Positions 24,556 through 34,704 are shown, counted from the first letter of the stretch. The stretch: DNA of 35,117 nucleotides from Acholeplasmataceae bacterium UBA5769 (GCA_002418725.1 DIER01000020.1:36562-71678), one strand, 5' to 3'. A program made the numbers and translations. Notes: generated by a model not told the origin, from the sequence alone.

Positions 24556-26736
24556 ATGTCTAAAAAAACCGCATTAAGCGATCAAAAAAAAGCAATCTTT
24601 ATCCAAGACTTGTTAAGCAAAATGACCATTGAAGAAAAAGTAGGGCAACTATACCAAACTGCAATTATGGGCGAGTTTGATTATGGACCAGCATTTGAGA
24701 AAAACAATGTGTCAGTTTTGATAAAAGAAGGAAAACTCGGTTCGATGATTGGACCTTATGACAACAATGTATCAGCGAAACTCCAAAAAATTGCTGTTGA
24801 ACAATCACGTTTGGGAATTCCACTCATGTTTTGTAATGACATTATTCATGGTTGCCGTATTGGGTTTCCAGTAAATATTGCCATGGCAGGAAGTTTTCAT
24901 GCTGAACTTGTGAAACAATCAGCAGAGGTGATTGCTTTTGAATCAAGTCACAGTGGTACACATGTGACATACGCTCCAATGCTTGATATTGTGAGAGATC
25001 CACGATGGGGTCGCGTGGTTGAAAGCCCAGGTGAAGATCCATATCTGGCTTCAGTCATGGCAGAGGCTTGGGTTAAAGGATTCCAAGGTGAAGATCCATC
25101 AGATGGTAAGCACGTGGGTGCTTGTGCCAAACATTTTGTGGCTTATGGTGCTGCTGAGGCTGGAAGAGAATACAACACCGTAGATATCAGTGAAAGAAGT
25201 TTAAGAAACATTTATTTAAAGCCATTTGATAAAGCGGTAAAATCAGGCGTTAAGATGGTTATGTCAGCATTCAATGTCTATGATGGTATACCGATAACAG
25301 CTAACAAATGGTTGTTAGATGATGTACTTAGGAAAGAAATGGGATTTAATTCAGTGATTGTTTCAGACTACACTTCAACAGAGGAAATACTAAATCATAA
25401 GATTGCAAAGAGTAAAGAAGAAGTTGCTATCAAATGTTTAGATGCAACACTTGACATTGAACTGATCGCAACCTCCTATCTCAAGCATTTACCCGCATTA
25501 GCTCTAGAGAATGCGGATATCATGAAACAGATAAATGCATCGTGTGAACGTGTGCTTCTTCTGAAGTATGAGTTGGGATTATTTGATCATCCTTACAACA
25601 ACATCCATGATGATTTTGAGCGTTATTTTATGTTACCTGAAAACCGCAAAGTTGCATTAAAAATGGCAGAAGAATCGGTTGTCTTACTTGAAAATAAAGA
25701 GCATGCTTTGCCCATCAAAGAAACAGACAAAATCGCTTTAATAGGCCCTTTTAGTACCACTAACCGTTTGGTTGGACCATGGGGTGGCAAAGCTAGAAAT
25801 GAAGACTGTGTGACTGTATACGAAGGGTTGTCAAACGTTTTTAAAGATGTAGTGGTTGCTGAAGGATCAACATTAAAAGAAACAAACACAGTATGGTTAA
25901 ATGAAGCTTTAGAGATTGCATCTAAATCTGATGTGATTATTTTGGCTTTAGGTGAAGACCAATATGATGCTGGCGAGGCAAATAGTAAGACAAACATTAG
26001 TTTATCTGATGCACAACTTGAACTGGTAAAAACACTGCACCAACTCAATAAAAAAATGATTGCAATCATATTTTCTGGTAGACCGCTGATTCTTACACCG
26101 CTCATTCCTTATGTGGATGGTTTACTTTATGCATGGTTTTTGGGTACCGAAACAGGACATGCGATAGCAAACTTATTACGTGGGTTTGCTAATCCCTCTG
26201 CGCGATTGGCAATGACATTCCCAAGGCACCAAGGTCAAATTCCTTTGTACTATAATCACATGAATACCGGAAGACCACATGATCCTGTGCATCATCCCAA
26301 AAATCATTACACATCGCGATATATTGATTCTCCAAATCAGCCACTCTATCCTTTTGGATATGGTTTGAGTTATAGTTGGTTTACATATTCAAATGTCACT
26401 TTAAAACATGAACAAACCATGCAACAAAAAATAACGGTACAATTCAATTTGACCAACAATACTGAACATGCGGGTTATGAAGTTGTTCAACTATACATCG
26501 AAGCGGATTATTTTAGTGTGACGCGACCCGTAAACGAATTGAAACAATTTAAAAAAGTATGGCTTAATGCACATGAAACGAAGACAGTTGAACTTGTGTT
26601 AACCGAGGAAGACTTCAAGTCCTATGGTTTTCCAATGGATTTCCAACATGAATCAGCAAGCTATCAAGTCAAACTTTGTCAAAACGCTGAAAAGGTGATG
26701 TTTGTTCAAAGAATTCATTTGAAAGAAGAGGTGTAA
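24556..26736 (+). CDS. GH3 beta-glucosidase
   Basis: This 726-residue cytoplasmic GH3 enzyme has an N-terminal barrel (TIEEKVGQLYQ, RDPRWGRVVESPGEDPYL, KHFVAYGA). The nucleophile Asp271 lies in VIVSDYTS, followed by the alpha/beta sandwich (SVVLLENKEHALPI, IGPF, LALGEDQYDAGEA) and a C-terminal fibronectin-III-like domain (YPFGYGLSY onward). It is preceded by AGAAGGAG. GH3 directly in front of the phosphorylase gene recalls the Listeria innocua sophoro-oligosaccharide operon, where the GH3 enzyme hydrolyses sophorose-type bonds. The likely role here is release of glucose from short beta-1,2-gluco-oligosaccharides such as sophorose. Beta-xylosidase-like activities are a less likely alternative. 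Confidence 0.93.
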   Translation: MSKKTALSDQKKAIFIQDLLSKMTIEEKVGQLYQTAIMGEFDYGPAFEKNNVSVLIKEGKLGSMIGPYDNNVSAKLQKIAVEQSRLGIPLMFCNDIIHGCRIGFPVNIAMAGSFHAELVKQSAEVIAFESSHSGTHVTYAPMLDIVRDPRWGRVVESPGEDPYLASVMAEAWVKGFQGEDPSDGKHVGACAKHFVAYGAAEAGREYNTVDISERSLRNIYLKPFDKAVKSGVKMVMSAFNVYDGIPITANKWLLDDVLRKEMGFNSVIVSDYTSTEEILNHKIAKSKEEVAIKCLDATLDIELIATSYLKHLPALALENADIMKQINASCERVLLLKYELGLFDHPYNNIHDDFERYFMLPENRKVALKMAEESVVLLENKEHALPIKETDKIALIGPFSTTNRLVGPWGGKARNEDCVTVYEGLSNVFKDVVVAEGSTLKETNTVWLNEALEIASKSDVIILALGEDQYDAGEANSKTNISLSDAQLELVKTLHQLNKKMIAIIFSGRPLILTPLIPYVDGLLYAWFLGTETGHAIANLLRGFANPSARLAMTFPRHQGQIPLYYNHMNTGRPHDPVHHPKNHYTSRYIDSPNQPLYPFGYGLSYSWFTYSNVTLKHEQTMQQKITVQFNLTNNTEHAGYEVVQLYIEADYFSVTRPVNELKQFKKVWLNAHETKTVELVLTEEDFKSYGFPMDFQHESASYQVKLCQNAEKVMFVQRIHLKEEV

Positions 26737-26739
26737 TAT

Positions 26740-29700
26740 ATGCGTGTAAAAACACAATGCCACGTCATCCCCGTAGGTGAAGGGAAACTTAAATTTCAAC
26801 TTTTGGAATCATCATTGATACACCTTATTTCGTATGAACGAAAAATGATCAATCAACTGCGTATGACGAATGCTGATGATATGTTAGCAAACATTTATTT
26901 ACGCATTAAAAAGTCTGATGGTTATGTTTGGAAAAAGGTTATTGGCGAGTCTAGTTGTCGTTATAATGAAAGTCAAATTGAGTACGTTGGACAGTTTCAA
27001 CAACTGCAATATCGCGTTTTAGTGGATGTTAAAGATACCATGTGGTTTTTAAATGTCTTTGTTAAAGGTGATGAAAAAGACGACATTGACGTCTTTTACC
27101 TTCAAGACATCGGGATTAAAGATGCAGGTGCTATTCGAAACAATGAGGCATACAATTCGCAATACATCGATCATAAAGTATTTAAACATGGTTCTTCGCA
27201 CGTTATTTGTTCACTTCAAAATGGCGGACAGAAAGAATATCTGCAAATAGGAGCACTGACACCAACAAAAGGATATGCAACAGATGGGTATCAATTTTTT
27301 GGATTATCTTACAAGGCAACCAATGTGCCTGAAGCGATGATGATGGCATCTTTACCCAATCAGATTTATCAATATGAGTTTGCTTGTGCTGCTTTGCAAA
27401 GTGAACCATTTAAGGTCAATCGTCATGAAGAACATCACATCACTTTTTACGGCCTTTTTGTTGAACATCATCCTTCAGCCATTCATGAACTTGAATATCA
27501 AGCACTTATTCAAGACATGTATCAACGTCTTGAACCAGAGCCAAAAGCGATGTTGCCTATAAATAACGACCAGTCTATTTACAGATTAAACCATCTTTTG
27601 ACAAGCAAACCCTTCACACAAGATCAAATTTTTGCGTTTTATCCAGAAAGATATTTTGAAGAATACAAAGATGGGGTATTACTTTCTTTTTTCACCAAGA
27701 ATCATGAACATGTCGTTTTGCAAGAAAAAGAATTTTTTACCGAAAGAACCCACGGCCATATCATTTTAAATGGGAAGAATCATACCATTAGAGAAGCAGT
27801 CTTGGCATCGACCTCTTTTATCTTTGGTGTTTTTAATTCTCAAATTGTCTTAGGTAATACTTCATTTAGCAAACTTGTAAGTAATACACGAAATGGTTTA
27901 AATGTTCAAAGAGTTAACGGACAACGCATTTTGATCAAACGAGACCAAACATATGAGCTTTTGGGCCTACCTGCAGTATATGAGATGGGTTTTAATTACG
28001 CCAAATGGCTTTATCAAATCGACGATGACATCATCGAAGTGAGATCATATACCCTCATGGATACGGAAGAGATGAATTTAGAAATCGTCTCTCATCGTCA
28101 AAAATCTTATGAATGGATGATTCTTTCACAAATTGTCATGGGTCCAGATGAACTTTCAAACGATTACGATATGACATGGCATAAAGACCGTGTTGTCATA
28201 AAAGCAGTTCCTGAATCCTTTATCAGCACACAATACCCCCATATAACATATAGCATCTCAATCATCGAAGGAAACATAACGGAAAAGGATGATAATCAGC
28301 CTATATTTACGGATCAAGCCTTACTTCCATTCTATCTCCATGGTTCAGTCATCAAACTAAACGTCAAAGGAAGTTTAGAAGAACTAAGTACCCCACTTGT
28401 TTCTAATTTTGAACTTGAGTCTCAAAAGTTTCGATCATATTATCGTGATCTCATCAATGGTTATAAGTTAAACATCTCTACAGATAACCCTCATTATACT
28501 GAAGTTTCAAAACTGAACCCCACGATGTATTGGTATACGCACAATGCGCTCATTCATTTTGCCTCACCTCACGGACTTGAGCAGTTCGGTGGTGCTGCAT
28601 GGGGGACGCGTGATGTGTGCCAAGGACCTTTCGAATATTTTCTTTCATTAGGCAAATATCAAGAAGCAAGAGCGATCCTTACGTCAGTGTTTTCACACCA
28701 ATTTGAACAAAATGGGGATTGGCCACAATGGTTTATGTTTGATAAGTTTTTCAAAATACAGGCAAAAGAATCACATGGTGATATTATTGTTTGGCCATTG
28801 AGAAGTGTCGCACTATACTTAAAGGCATCGCAAGATTTCTCTATCTTAAATGAAAAAATACCATACACTGATTTATCCACATCCTTATTAACAAATTCTG
28901 ATTCATTGCTGTCACATATGCTAAAAGCCATTGAACATATCAAGGCGAATTATATTCCTAACACATCCTTGAGCAGTTATGGGGATGGTGATTGGGATGA
29001 TACTTTGCAACCTGCAAATAGCACACTTCGCAAACAGATGATTAGTGGATGGACAACGGCATTGACTTTTGAGACATTTTCGATGTTGGCTGAAGTGTTA
29101 CAACAGGTTGAACCTGAAATCGCTAGAGATTTGTCTTTCCAAGCTGAACAAACAAAGAAAGATTACATGAATTATATCGTCAAAGATGACATACCTGCTG
29201 GATTTCTATATGTCGGAGAAAACCATGAAATAAGATACATCATCCATCCTCAAGATAAAGAAACACACATGACTTATCGCTTACTGCCTATGAATAGAGG
29301 TATTATTTCTGAATTGTTTGATCAACCGTTAGCAAATCACCTCTATGAAACGATAAAAAAGCATCTTTACCATCCCGATGGTGTTAGATTGATGAATACA
29401 ACAGTGCCTTACAAAGGTGGCGAGAATACGTATTTTAAACGTGCTGAAACCTCTGCAAATTTCGGAAGAGAAATTGGCCTGCAATACGTTCATGCGCATA
29501 TTCGGTTTATCGAAGCAATGGCGAAATTAGGGCAAAAAGAGGAAGCTTGGTTGGGTTTGCAAAAAATCAATCCCATCGGAATCAAAGAGATAGTTCCAAA
29601 TGCCATGGAAAGACAAGCAAATGCATATTTCTCAAGTAGCGATGGTAATTTCTTAAACCGCTATGAAGCTATGAAAGATTTTAACAAACTTTATACGGGT

Positions 29701-30042
29701 GAAATTGGTGTTAAAGGTGGTTGGCGCATCTATTCAAGTGGTCCTGGGATTTATATCAATCAAATCATTTCACACGTGCTTGGCATAAGAATGGAAGGTA
29801 AAACACTCATCATTGACCCACAACTTCCATCCTTTTTAGATGGCTTGACTCTCGATTATCAGATACATGGTCAACCGGTGAAATTCGTATTCCATTTAGG
29901 TCAAACTGAGCGAATGATTAAAGTCAATGGTAAACGAATAGAAACGAATGAAAAGCCTTCAACATATCGTGAAGGTGCGCTAGAATTAGAACTTCCTACA
30001 CAGTGTCATCAAGGCTCTTGCATACTTGAATATTTCGGATAA
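26740..30042 (+). CDS. GH94 phosphorylase, probably 1,2-beta-oligoglucan phosphorylase
   Basis: This is a 1,100-residue intracellular phosphorylase, about the length of 1,2-beta-oligoglucan phosphorylases and longer than cellobiose phosphorylase (about 800). The N-terminal half is beta-sandwich rich. The (alpha/alpha) barrel begins near LEQFGGAAWGTRDVCQGP (about 615-640) and includes SYGDGDWDDTLQPAN, where Asp751 before Trp is the expected general acid. Late segments RAETSANFGREIGLQYVHAH and SSGPGIYINQI are typical of GH94. It would convert beta-1,2-gluco-oligosaccharides plus phosphate to glucose 1-phosphate, saving ATP. It follows GH3 by three bases, as in Listeria-type clusters. Cyclic-beta-1,2-glucan synthase also carries a GH94 domain, but that protein is far larger and membrane-bound. 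Confidence 0.88.
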   Translation: MRVKTQCHVIPVGEGKLKFQLLESSLIHLISYERKMINQLRMTNADDMLANIYLRIKKSDGYVWKKVIGESSCRYNESQIEYVGQFQQLQYRVLVDVKDTMWFLNVFVKGDEKDDIDVFYLQDIGIKDAGAIRNNEAYNSQYIDHKVFKHGSSHVICSLQNGGQKEYLQIGALTPTKGYATDGYQFFGLSYKATNVPEAMMMASLPNQIYQYEFACAALQSEPFKVNRHEEHHITFYGLFVEHHPSAIHELEYQALIQDMYQRLEPEPKAMLPINNDQSIYRLNHLLTSKPFTQDQIFAFYPERYFEEYKDGVLLSFFTKNHEHVVLQEKEFFTERTHGHIILNGKNHTIREAVLASTSFIFGVFNSQIVLGNTSFSKLVSNTRNGLNVQRVNGQRILIKRDQTYELLGLPAVYEMGFNYAKWLYQIDDDIIEVRSYTLMDTEEMNLEIVSHRQKSYEWMILSQIVMGPDELSNDYDMTWHKDRVVIKAVPESFISTQYPHITYSISIIEGNITEKDDNQPIFTDQALLPFYLHGSVIKLNVKGSLEELSTPLVSNFELESQKFRSYYRDLINGYKLNISTDNPHYTEVSKLNPTMYWYTHNALIHFASPHGLEQFGGAAWGTRDVCQGPFEYFLSLGKYQEARAILTSVFSHQFEQNGDWPQWFMFDKFFKIQAKESHGDIIVWPLRSVALYLKASQDFSILNEKIPYTDLSTSLLTNSDSLLSHMLKAIEHIKANYIPNTSLSSYGDGDWDDTLQPANSTLRKQMISGWTTALTFETFSMLAEVLQQVEPEIARDLSFQAEQTKKDYMNYIVKDDIPAGFLYVGENHEIRYIIHPQDKETHMTYRLLPMNRGIISELFDQPLANHLYETIKKHLYHPDGVRLMNTTVPYKGGENTYFKRAETSANFGREIGLQYVHAHIRFIEAMAKLGQKEEAWLGLQKINPIGIKEIVPNAMERQANAYFSSSDGNFLNRYEAMKDFNKLYTGEIGVKGGWRIYSSGPGIYINQIISHVLGIRMEGKTLIIDPQLPSFLDGLTLDYQIHGQPVKFVFHLGQTERMIKVNGKRIETNEKPSTYREGALELELPTQCHQGSCILEYFG

Positions 30043-30081
30043 TTAAGTTATGATAAGACAAGAACTAAGGAGTGTGAACAT

Positions 30082-31035
30082 ATGGTTACCATTAAGGATG
30101 TTGCTAAAGCTTCAGGATATAGCATTTCAACTGTTTCATATGCGTTAAATGATTCTGGAAATATTCCACAAAGCACGAAAGATAAAATATGGTCTGTTGC
30201 AAAGAAACTGAAGTACTATCCTAATGCTGCTGCACGCAATCTAAAAAATCAAAATACGATGAATGTTGGTTTTTTCGTTTCAGGTTTTAGTGGTCCTGTA
30301 TATCACAAAATATACGATGGTATTGCGACTGGACTAGAAGGTAGTGACTATAATTTAGTGGTTTCATTTTCTAAAAATGCGAAGAAAATGATTACAGAAA
30401 GACAAATTGACGCTGCTATCATTTTATGTCCAAAAGTCGAGGACAAAGTGATCAAAATTGCCCAGAACTTGGGCATACCAACGATATTATTAGATCGTCT
30501 TAATCCTGGTGGCGATTTTGTATATTCGCACGTACTTAATTCATATGAGGGTGGAAGAATCGCTACAGAATACTTGATTGAGCAAGGATGTAAAAAGATT
30601 GCTTATTTATCAGGCATACTCGGAAGCCATGAGAACGAACAACGCTTTTTAGGCTATCAGAATGCACTCAAATCAAAAGGATTACCGCAAATGGTATATT
30701 TTGGCGATTTTACGGAAGATAGTGGAGCATCCATCGTCGAAAAACTTGAAGGTGTGCCTCCATTTGATGGTATATTTTGTGCAAATGATGAAATGGCGAT
30801 TGGCATGATTAACGCTTTTAAAACTTATGGCGTTCATATTCCTAAAGATATTCATGTCATCGGTTTCGATGATGTTGATGTGTCAAAATACATTAATGGT
30901 GGTTTATCCACAGTCGGTGTAGAACATGAAAAGTGGGGGATTGACGTGGCGAAAGATATGCTTTCGATTTTAAAAGGTGATGCAGTAGAAACACAAAAAA
31001 TTGTTGGCGTTAAATTAATCAAACGCAACACATAA
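30082..31035 (+). CDS. LacI-family transcriptional regulator
   Basis: This 317-residue repressor has an N-terminal helix-turn-helix (TIKDVAKASGYSISTVSYAL) and hinge helix (PNAAARNLKNQ), then a periplasmic-binding-type effector domain (NVGFFVSGFSGPVY, DGIFCANDEMAIGMINAF, DVHVIGFDDVD-like segment). AAGGAG precedes the ATG. It lies late in operon 2, so it would regulate its own transcript. The AAACGTTT palindromes at 459-470, 10128-10139 and 10248-10259 are the likely operators. The inducer is probably a beta-1,2-gluco-oligosaccharide, by context only. Confidence 0.92.
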   Translation: MVTIKDVAKASGYSISTVSYALNDSGNIPQSTKDKIWSVAKKLKYYPNAAARNLKNQNTMNVGFFVSGFSGPVYHKIYDGIATGLEGSDYNLVVSFSKNAKKMITERQIDAAIILCPKVEDKVIKIAQNLGIPTILLDRLNPGGDFVYSHVLNSYEGGRIATEYLIEQGCKKIAYLSGILGSHENEQRFLGYQNALKSKGLPQMVYFGDFTEDSGASIVEKLEGVPPFDGIFCANDEMAIGMINAFKTYGVHIPKDIHVIGFDDVDVSKYINGGLSTVGVEHEKWGIDVAKDMLSILKGDAVETQKIVGVKLIKRNT

Positions 31036-31048
31036 TTGGGGATATCAC

Positions 31049-32164
31049 TTGAAAAAAATTTCAATTTTAGTCAAACCGAGTAGTAGTAAATGCAATATGC
31101 AATGCAGTTATTGTTTCTATGAGGATGTTTCTCTACATCGACTCATTAAAGATTACGGTTTTATGTCGCTTGAAACAATGAAAAAATTAATTGATAGAGC
31201 ATTTGAATTGGTCACTCAGGGAAACATCCATTTTGCATTTCAAGGTGGAGAACCCACGTTGATTGGTTTAGTTTTTTATGAAGCCTTTGTCAATTACGTT
31301 GCTGAAAATAAAACATCTCATCAAGAGGTAACATATTCGATACAAACCAATGGGACAACAATTAACGAAAAATGGGCATCATTTTTTAAAGCGCATCATT
31401 TTTTAGTTGGAATCTCAATTGATGGTACACCTCTACATCATGATACCTATCGTTTTTATCCTTTAAAAAAAGAGACTCATAAAGATATCATGGCTCATCT
31501 CGATCTCTTAAAAGCATATCAGGTTGATACCAATGTCCTTTCCGTCGTTAATAATGACTTTATTGATCATGTTGACGAAATCTATGCGTATTTTAAAAAC
31601 CATGACTTAAGATACATGCAGTTTATCCCGGTGATACCTTCTTTTGATGATGCGATGCCTTATCAAGCACTTGACCATGCGCATTATGAGCATTTTTTAA
31701 AAACCGTTTTCGATTATTGGTATGAAGACATCATGAATAAACGATTAACATCTATTCGGTATTTGGACAACATGTTATTAATCTATTTAGGTTATGAACC
31801 TGAAAGTTGTGATTTAAAAGGTGTTTGCTCAATTCAGCATGTGATTGAAGCAGATGGGGGGATTTACCCCTGTGATTTTTATGTGTCTGATAACTACCGA
31901 TTAGGTAACGTGTGGAACCAATCATTTAGTGAGATTCTACAATCCACCAAAGCTAAAGATTTTATTGATGAATCTTTAGTCAAAGCTGATGAATGTTATA
32001 CATGTCCGTGGTTTAAATTGTGTAGAACTGGATGCAAAAGAAGAAGAACCGACACGCATAAAGATGCTTATTGCGAGGTTTATAAAGCTTTCTTTCGTTA
32101 TGCAGATGAAAAATTTAAGAACGTCGCTCGTATGATTGAGCAAGGTTATCGTATTGATGAATAA
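31049..32164 (+). CDS. Anaerobic sulfatase-maturating radical SAM enzyme (anSME)
   Basis: This 371-residue radical SAM protein has CNMQCSYC at 15-22 (Cys15, Cys19, Cys22) for the SAM [4Fe-4S] cluster, a GGEPTL motif, and a Cys-rich SPASM region near the C-terminus (CDLKGVC, YPCDFY, CYTCPWFKLCRTGC) for auxiliary clusters. Length and layout match anSMEs, which oxidise the CxPxR cysteine or serine of sulfatases to formylglycine. The start is TTG 31049 with GGGGAT about six bases upstream; no better ATG gives the complete N-terminus. Its client is most likely the Cys-type sulfatase at 7869-9335. That sulfatase is in the other operon, which supports co-regulation. It requires anaerobic or low-oxygen conditions. 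Confidence 0.93.
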   Translation: MKKISILVKPSSSKCNMQCSYCFYEDVSLHRLIKDYGFMSLETMKKLIDRAFELVTQGNIHFAFQGGEPTLIGLVFYEAFVNYVAENKTSHQEVTYSIQTNGTTINEKWASFFKAHHFLVGISIDGTPLHHDTYRFYPLKKETHKDIMAHLDLLKAYQVDTNVLSVVNNDFIDHVDEIYAYFKNHDLRYMQFIPVIPSFDDAMPYQALDHAHYEHFLKTVFDYWYEDIMNKRLTSIRYLDNMLLIYLGYEPESCDLKGVCSIQHVIEADGGIYPCDFYVSDNYRLGNVWNQSFSEILQSTKAKDFIDESLVKADECYTCPWFKLCRTGCKRRRTDTHKDAYCEVYKAFFRYADEKFKNVARMIEQGYRIDE

Positions 32165-32165
32165 A

Positions 32166-32186
32166 AAAAGGAGTTTGACTCCTTTT
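32166..32186. terminator. Bidirectional intrinsic terminator between convergent genes
   Basis: AAAAGGAGT (166-174 of the 32-kb stretch) pairs perfectly with ACTCCTTTT (178-186) around a TTG loop. Downstream is TATTTT on the plus strand and a run of T on the minus strand (the A tract 32163-32169). It follows the maturase stop by one base and overlaps the stop codon of the minus-strand gene (32185-32187), so it ends both transcripts. Confidence 0.85.
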
Positions 32187-34581
32187 ATTTTAGGTGTATG
32201 GTTAATATATCTTCGCCAACAAATCTATTTGTTTTGGTAAGTGTTATTTGATCGTGATCGTATTTGATGATAACATAGGGATCTTCCGTTTGTATGGTTT
32301 GTTTGGTTTTAAGTTTAATCATCATCGAGGGACCATTAAGTTTAACACGGATATGGTGATCATCAAATGAGATGACCTCATGTGTTGAAAAAAGAATTGT
32401 GGTATGGTCGTTAATCGGAAGATGAATAGGGATGAGTACCGCAGTATGACCCTCTAGGAAGAGAGGAATATCGCCTATGATTGCTGTAGATAACGTGAAG
32501 TTTTTATGGAAATCATCCATATTGATTACATGAATGTAACTTACGCTTGATTTTTCATCAGTTGTTTGAAACGTAAAGATGCCGTGATAAGGGTTATCGA
32601 GGATATCGATGTGCTTTTTAACACCCAATGTGTTCATCATTTTGCTGAAGAGTTCAAGATCACTTCGATACTCAGCGGTGATAACGATAGCATTTTTGTC
32701 TTTGATATAAAAACCACAACCCTCATTCAAATGATAAACCTTAAACATCGTATCTTGTTCATGTTTAGGTTTCCATGTTTGATGATATGGTCTATGTAAT
32801 TCGGGTCTTCCTGATGCAACATGGGTTGCTACAATAGATGTTCTAAAACGATGATTATGAGGTTCTTCATCTCTAATAAAAGTAAGATCTAAATAATCTG
32901 CAATCAACTGACATGGTTGACCTTCTAAATCAAAACGTGGAAGTTGACCATACAAAAGCAATCTCCCGCCTTGTTTAAGAAAGGACACAACCCGTTGTTG
33001 GACTTCAAAGCTCATGTATACTGCTGAAGGTAAAATCAACACATTTTTAGGATCTGGAGATACCATATCTAAATTGGTTGCGTCGAAATGATAGTTTAAT
33101 AAAAGTAGCGATTTGCATACGACATCCCAAGCACTGCCAGCTCTAAAACGTTGTAGCGTCTTATGAATAAGATGATCAATTCCTGGATAATGAAATTCAG
33201 TCATAAAATAATCTGGAATAAATCCGTAAGTTATCTGATCAAAAACAGGTTTTTGCGTGGCTAAAAAGTCTCCATGTGTGCGCATTAAATGGACAACATA
33301 CTTGGTACGATCATAGACATAGCTTTTTGTACCATCAGGCGTGATTGGAGCTGCATATCCGTGCGTTTCACCAGTTGATGCAATACGATCATTACCATCG
33401 TTTAGTGTGTAATCGAAACGATAATTTCTACCACCCACGAACGTATAGTAATTTAACATGCGGTTTCCTAAGGCTATAAAGGCTCTGGTCATAAAATCAA
33501 TACGAGAGGTTAGATAGCGTTGTGAGTAATTATTACCGTAATCACCCGTACCTGCACTAAACTCTAAGCTGGTTAAAGCTTGATCGCTATCATTGGTGGC
33601 GTCTGTTAAAATATTAGCCATATATGCATCGTGAAATTGAGGAACATCAAAAGAGGATAAATAAACATCGCTGCCAGACACTACATTCTCTTTACCATAA
33701 TAACTTTGATAGAGTTGTGATATACCAATGGGGTACATCATGCTTCGTCCTTGACTACATCCGTGAATGTTAATCAAGAATAGTTCATCCTGAAAACCTA
33801 ATTTCTGAGAAAGCTCTTTTAAATAAGTTAAATAATGATCCAAACGTTGACGGAAAAAATAACCTAAATCAAGATGCAAACGGTTAATGTATGAAGCTTG
33901 AGGTGTTCTGATGGCGTGAACACTATCATGGAAATCCCTTGATAAAAAAGGATATCGATGGTGGTCATTTGGATATGTGTTTTTTAAATATTTTAAGAAA
34001 GCGTGAATGACACCATCATTTAATTCCGGGTTGTTGCTAACCCACGATAACATGCCTACTTCGTTATCAAGCTGTAGTGCAATCACACAACCATTGGGAT
34101 AAATTCTTTTGGCAAGCAACGGAATAATGTGTTCGTAATAAGTTGTTGATGCATGCAAGAAATCTTTATCCATATAATCGACTGTAACGGTAGTTCCTGA
34201 TTTATGATCCCAAGTGATTGGTTTGATATGAGGATATTTCTCGTATACCCAAAATGGAATGCCATCGTTTTTCATTTCTGCCATGATAAAAGGGCCAGGT
34301 CTAGGAATGAAGTAAAGTTTATAAGATTCCAAGAGCTCCATAAATCCTATCAAATCATGTTCTCCTCTTTTTATCCCAGTAAAATCAAAATCGCCTTCAA
34401 ATTCTTCGTGTATCAACCAAGGAATGTAAGAAGCGATACACGTATAACCAGCTTCTACAATGAGTTTTAAACGATCTTCCCAAAGATGCTTAGGTGTTCG
34501 GTAATAATGGAATTCTGCACAAAGCAGCGTTTGTGGCTTTCCATTAAGACGCAATTCTTTATTGACTGAACTTAAAGGCAT
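32185..34581 (-). CDS. GH35/GH42-type glycosidase or transglycosylase (second copy)
   Basis: This 798-residue homologue of the protein at 4254-6611 is also without a signal peptide. It shares CAEFHYYRTP, YIPWLIHEE, RPGPFIMAEM, LQLDNEVG (acid/base Glu174) and LEFSAG (nucleophile Glu340). The spacing of 166 is again GH42-like rather than typical GH35, and a GATase-like region (LILPSAVYMSFEVQQRVVSFLKQGG) lies near 520-560. The in-frame ATG at 34599 has no ribosome site, whereas ATG 34581 has AGAGGG six bases upstream. It runs convergently to operon 2 with its own promoter and no AAACGTTT operator, so regulation may differ from the rest of the locus. Beta-1,2-glucan transglycosylation or beta-galactosidase activity are both possible. 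Confidence 0.8.
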   Translation of the reverse strand: MPLSSVNKELRLNGKPQTLLCAEFHYYRTPKHLWEDRLKLIVEAGYTCIASYIPWLIHEEFEGDFDFTGIKRGEHDLIGFMELLESYKLYFIPRPGPFIMAEMKNDGIPFWVYEKYPHIKPITWDHKSGTTVTVDYMDKDFLHASTTYYEHIIPLLAKRIYPNGCVIALQLDNEVGMLSWVSNNPELNDGVIHAFLKYLKNTYPNDHHRYPFLSRDFHDSVHAIRTPQASYINRLHLDLGYFFRQRLDHYLTYLKELSQKLGFQDELFLINIHGCSQGRSMMYPIGISQLYQSYYGKENVVSGSDVYLSSFDVPQFHDAYMANILTDATNDSDQALTSLEFSAGTGDYGNNYSQRYLTSRIDFMTRAFIALGNRMLNYYTFVGGRNYRFDYTLNDGNDRIASTGETHGYAAPITPDGTKSYVYDRTKYVVHLMRTHGDFLATQKPVFDQITYGFIPDYFMTEFHYPGIDHLIHKTLQRFRAGSAWDVVCKSLLLLNYHFDATNLDMVSPDPKNVLILPSAVYMSFEVQQRVVSFLKQGGRLLLYGQLPRFDLEGQPCQLIADYLDLTFIRDEEPHNHRFRTSIVATHVASGRPELHRPYHQTWKPKHEQDTMFKVYHLNEGCGFYIKDKNAIVITAEYRSDLELFSKMMNTLGVKKHIDILDNPYHGIFTFQTTDEKSSVSYIHVINMDDFHKNFTLSTAIIGDIPLFLEGHTAVLIPIHLPINDHTTILFSTHEVISFDDHHIRVKLNGPSMMIKLKTKQTIQTEDPYVIIKYDHDQITLTKTNRFVGEDILTIHLK

Positions 34582-34618
34582 AGTAGACCCTCTTTTCATG
34601 ATTTATATTTATAATATA

Positions 34619-34647
34619 AATATATCATTAAATAACACGATTAACAA
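34619..34647 (-). promoter_or_regulatory. Promoter of the minus-strand GH35/GH42-type gene
   Basis: Read on the minus strand, TTGTTA (34647-34642) and TATATT (34624-34619) are separated by 17 bp. An AT-only inverted repeat, ATATTTAT and ATAAATAT around AAT (34605-34623), covers the -10 box and the start region; it may be an operator or just AT-rich promoter DNA. Confidence 0.5.
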
Positions 34648-34704
34648 GTCTCCATCGTATTCTCATCAATTAATATAAAAGGACGAACAAAGCGCTGTGA
34701 TTAA

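Noticed and set aside
25833..25840. Another AAACGTTT core inside the GH3 gene
   Set aside because: It has a TC...TT flank rather than the TGA/TCA flank, is within conserved coding sequence and far from any promoter; likely chance.
25623..26105. 160-codon open frame antisense to the GH3 gene
   Set aside because: It lies wholly inside a clear GH3 coding sequence, has low-complexity Ser/Lys-rich composition and no ribosome site; a shadow of the real frame.
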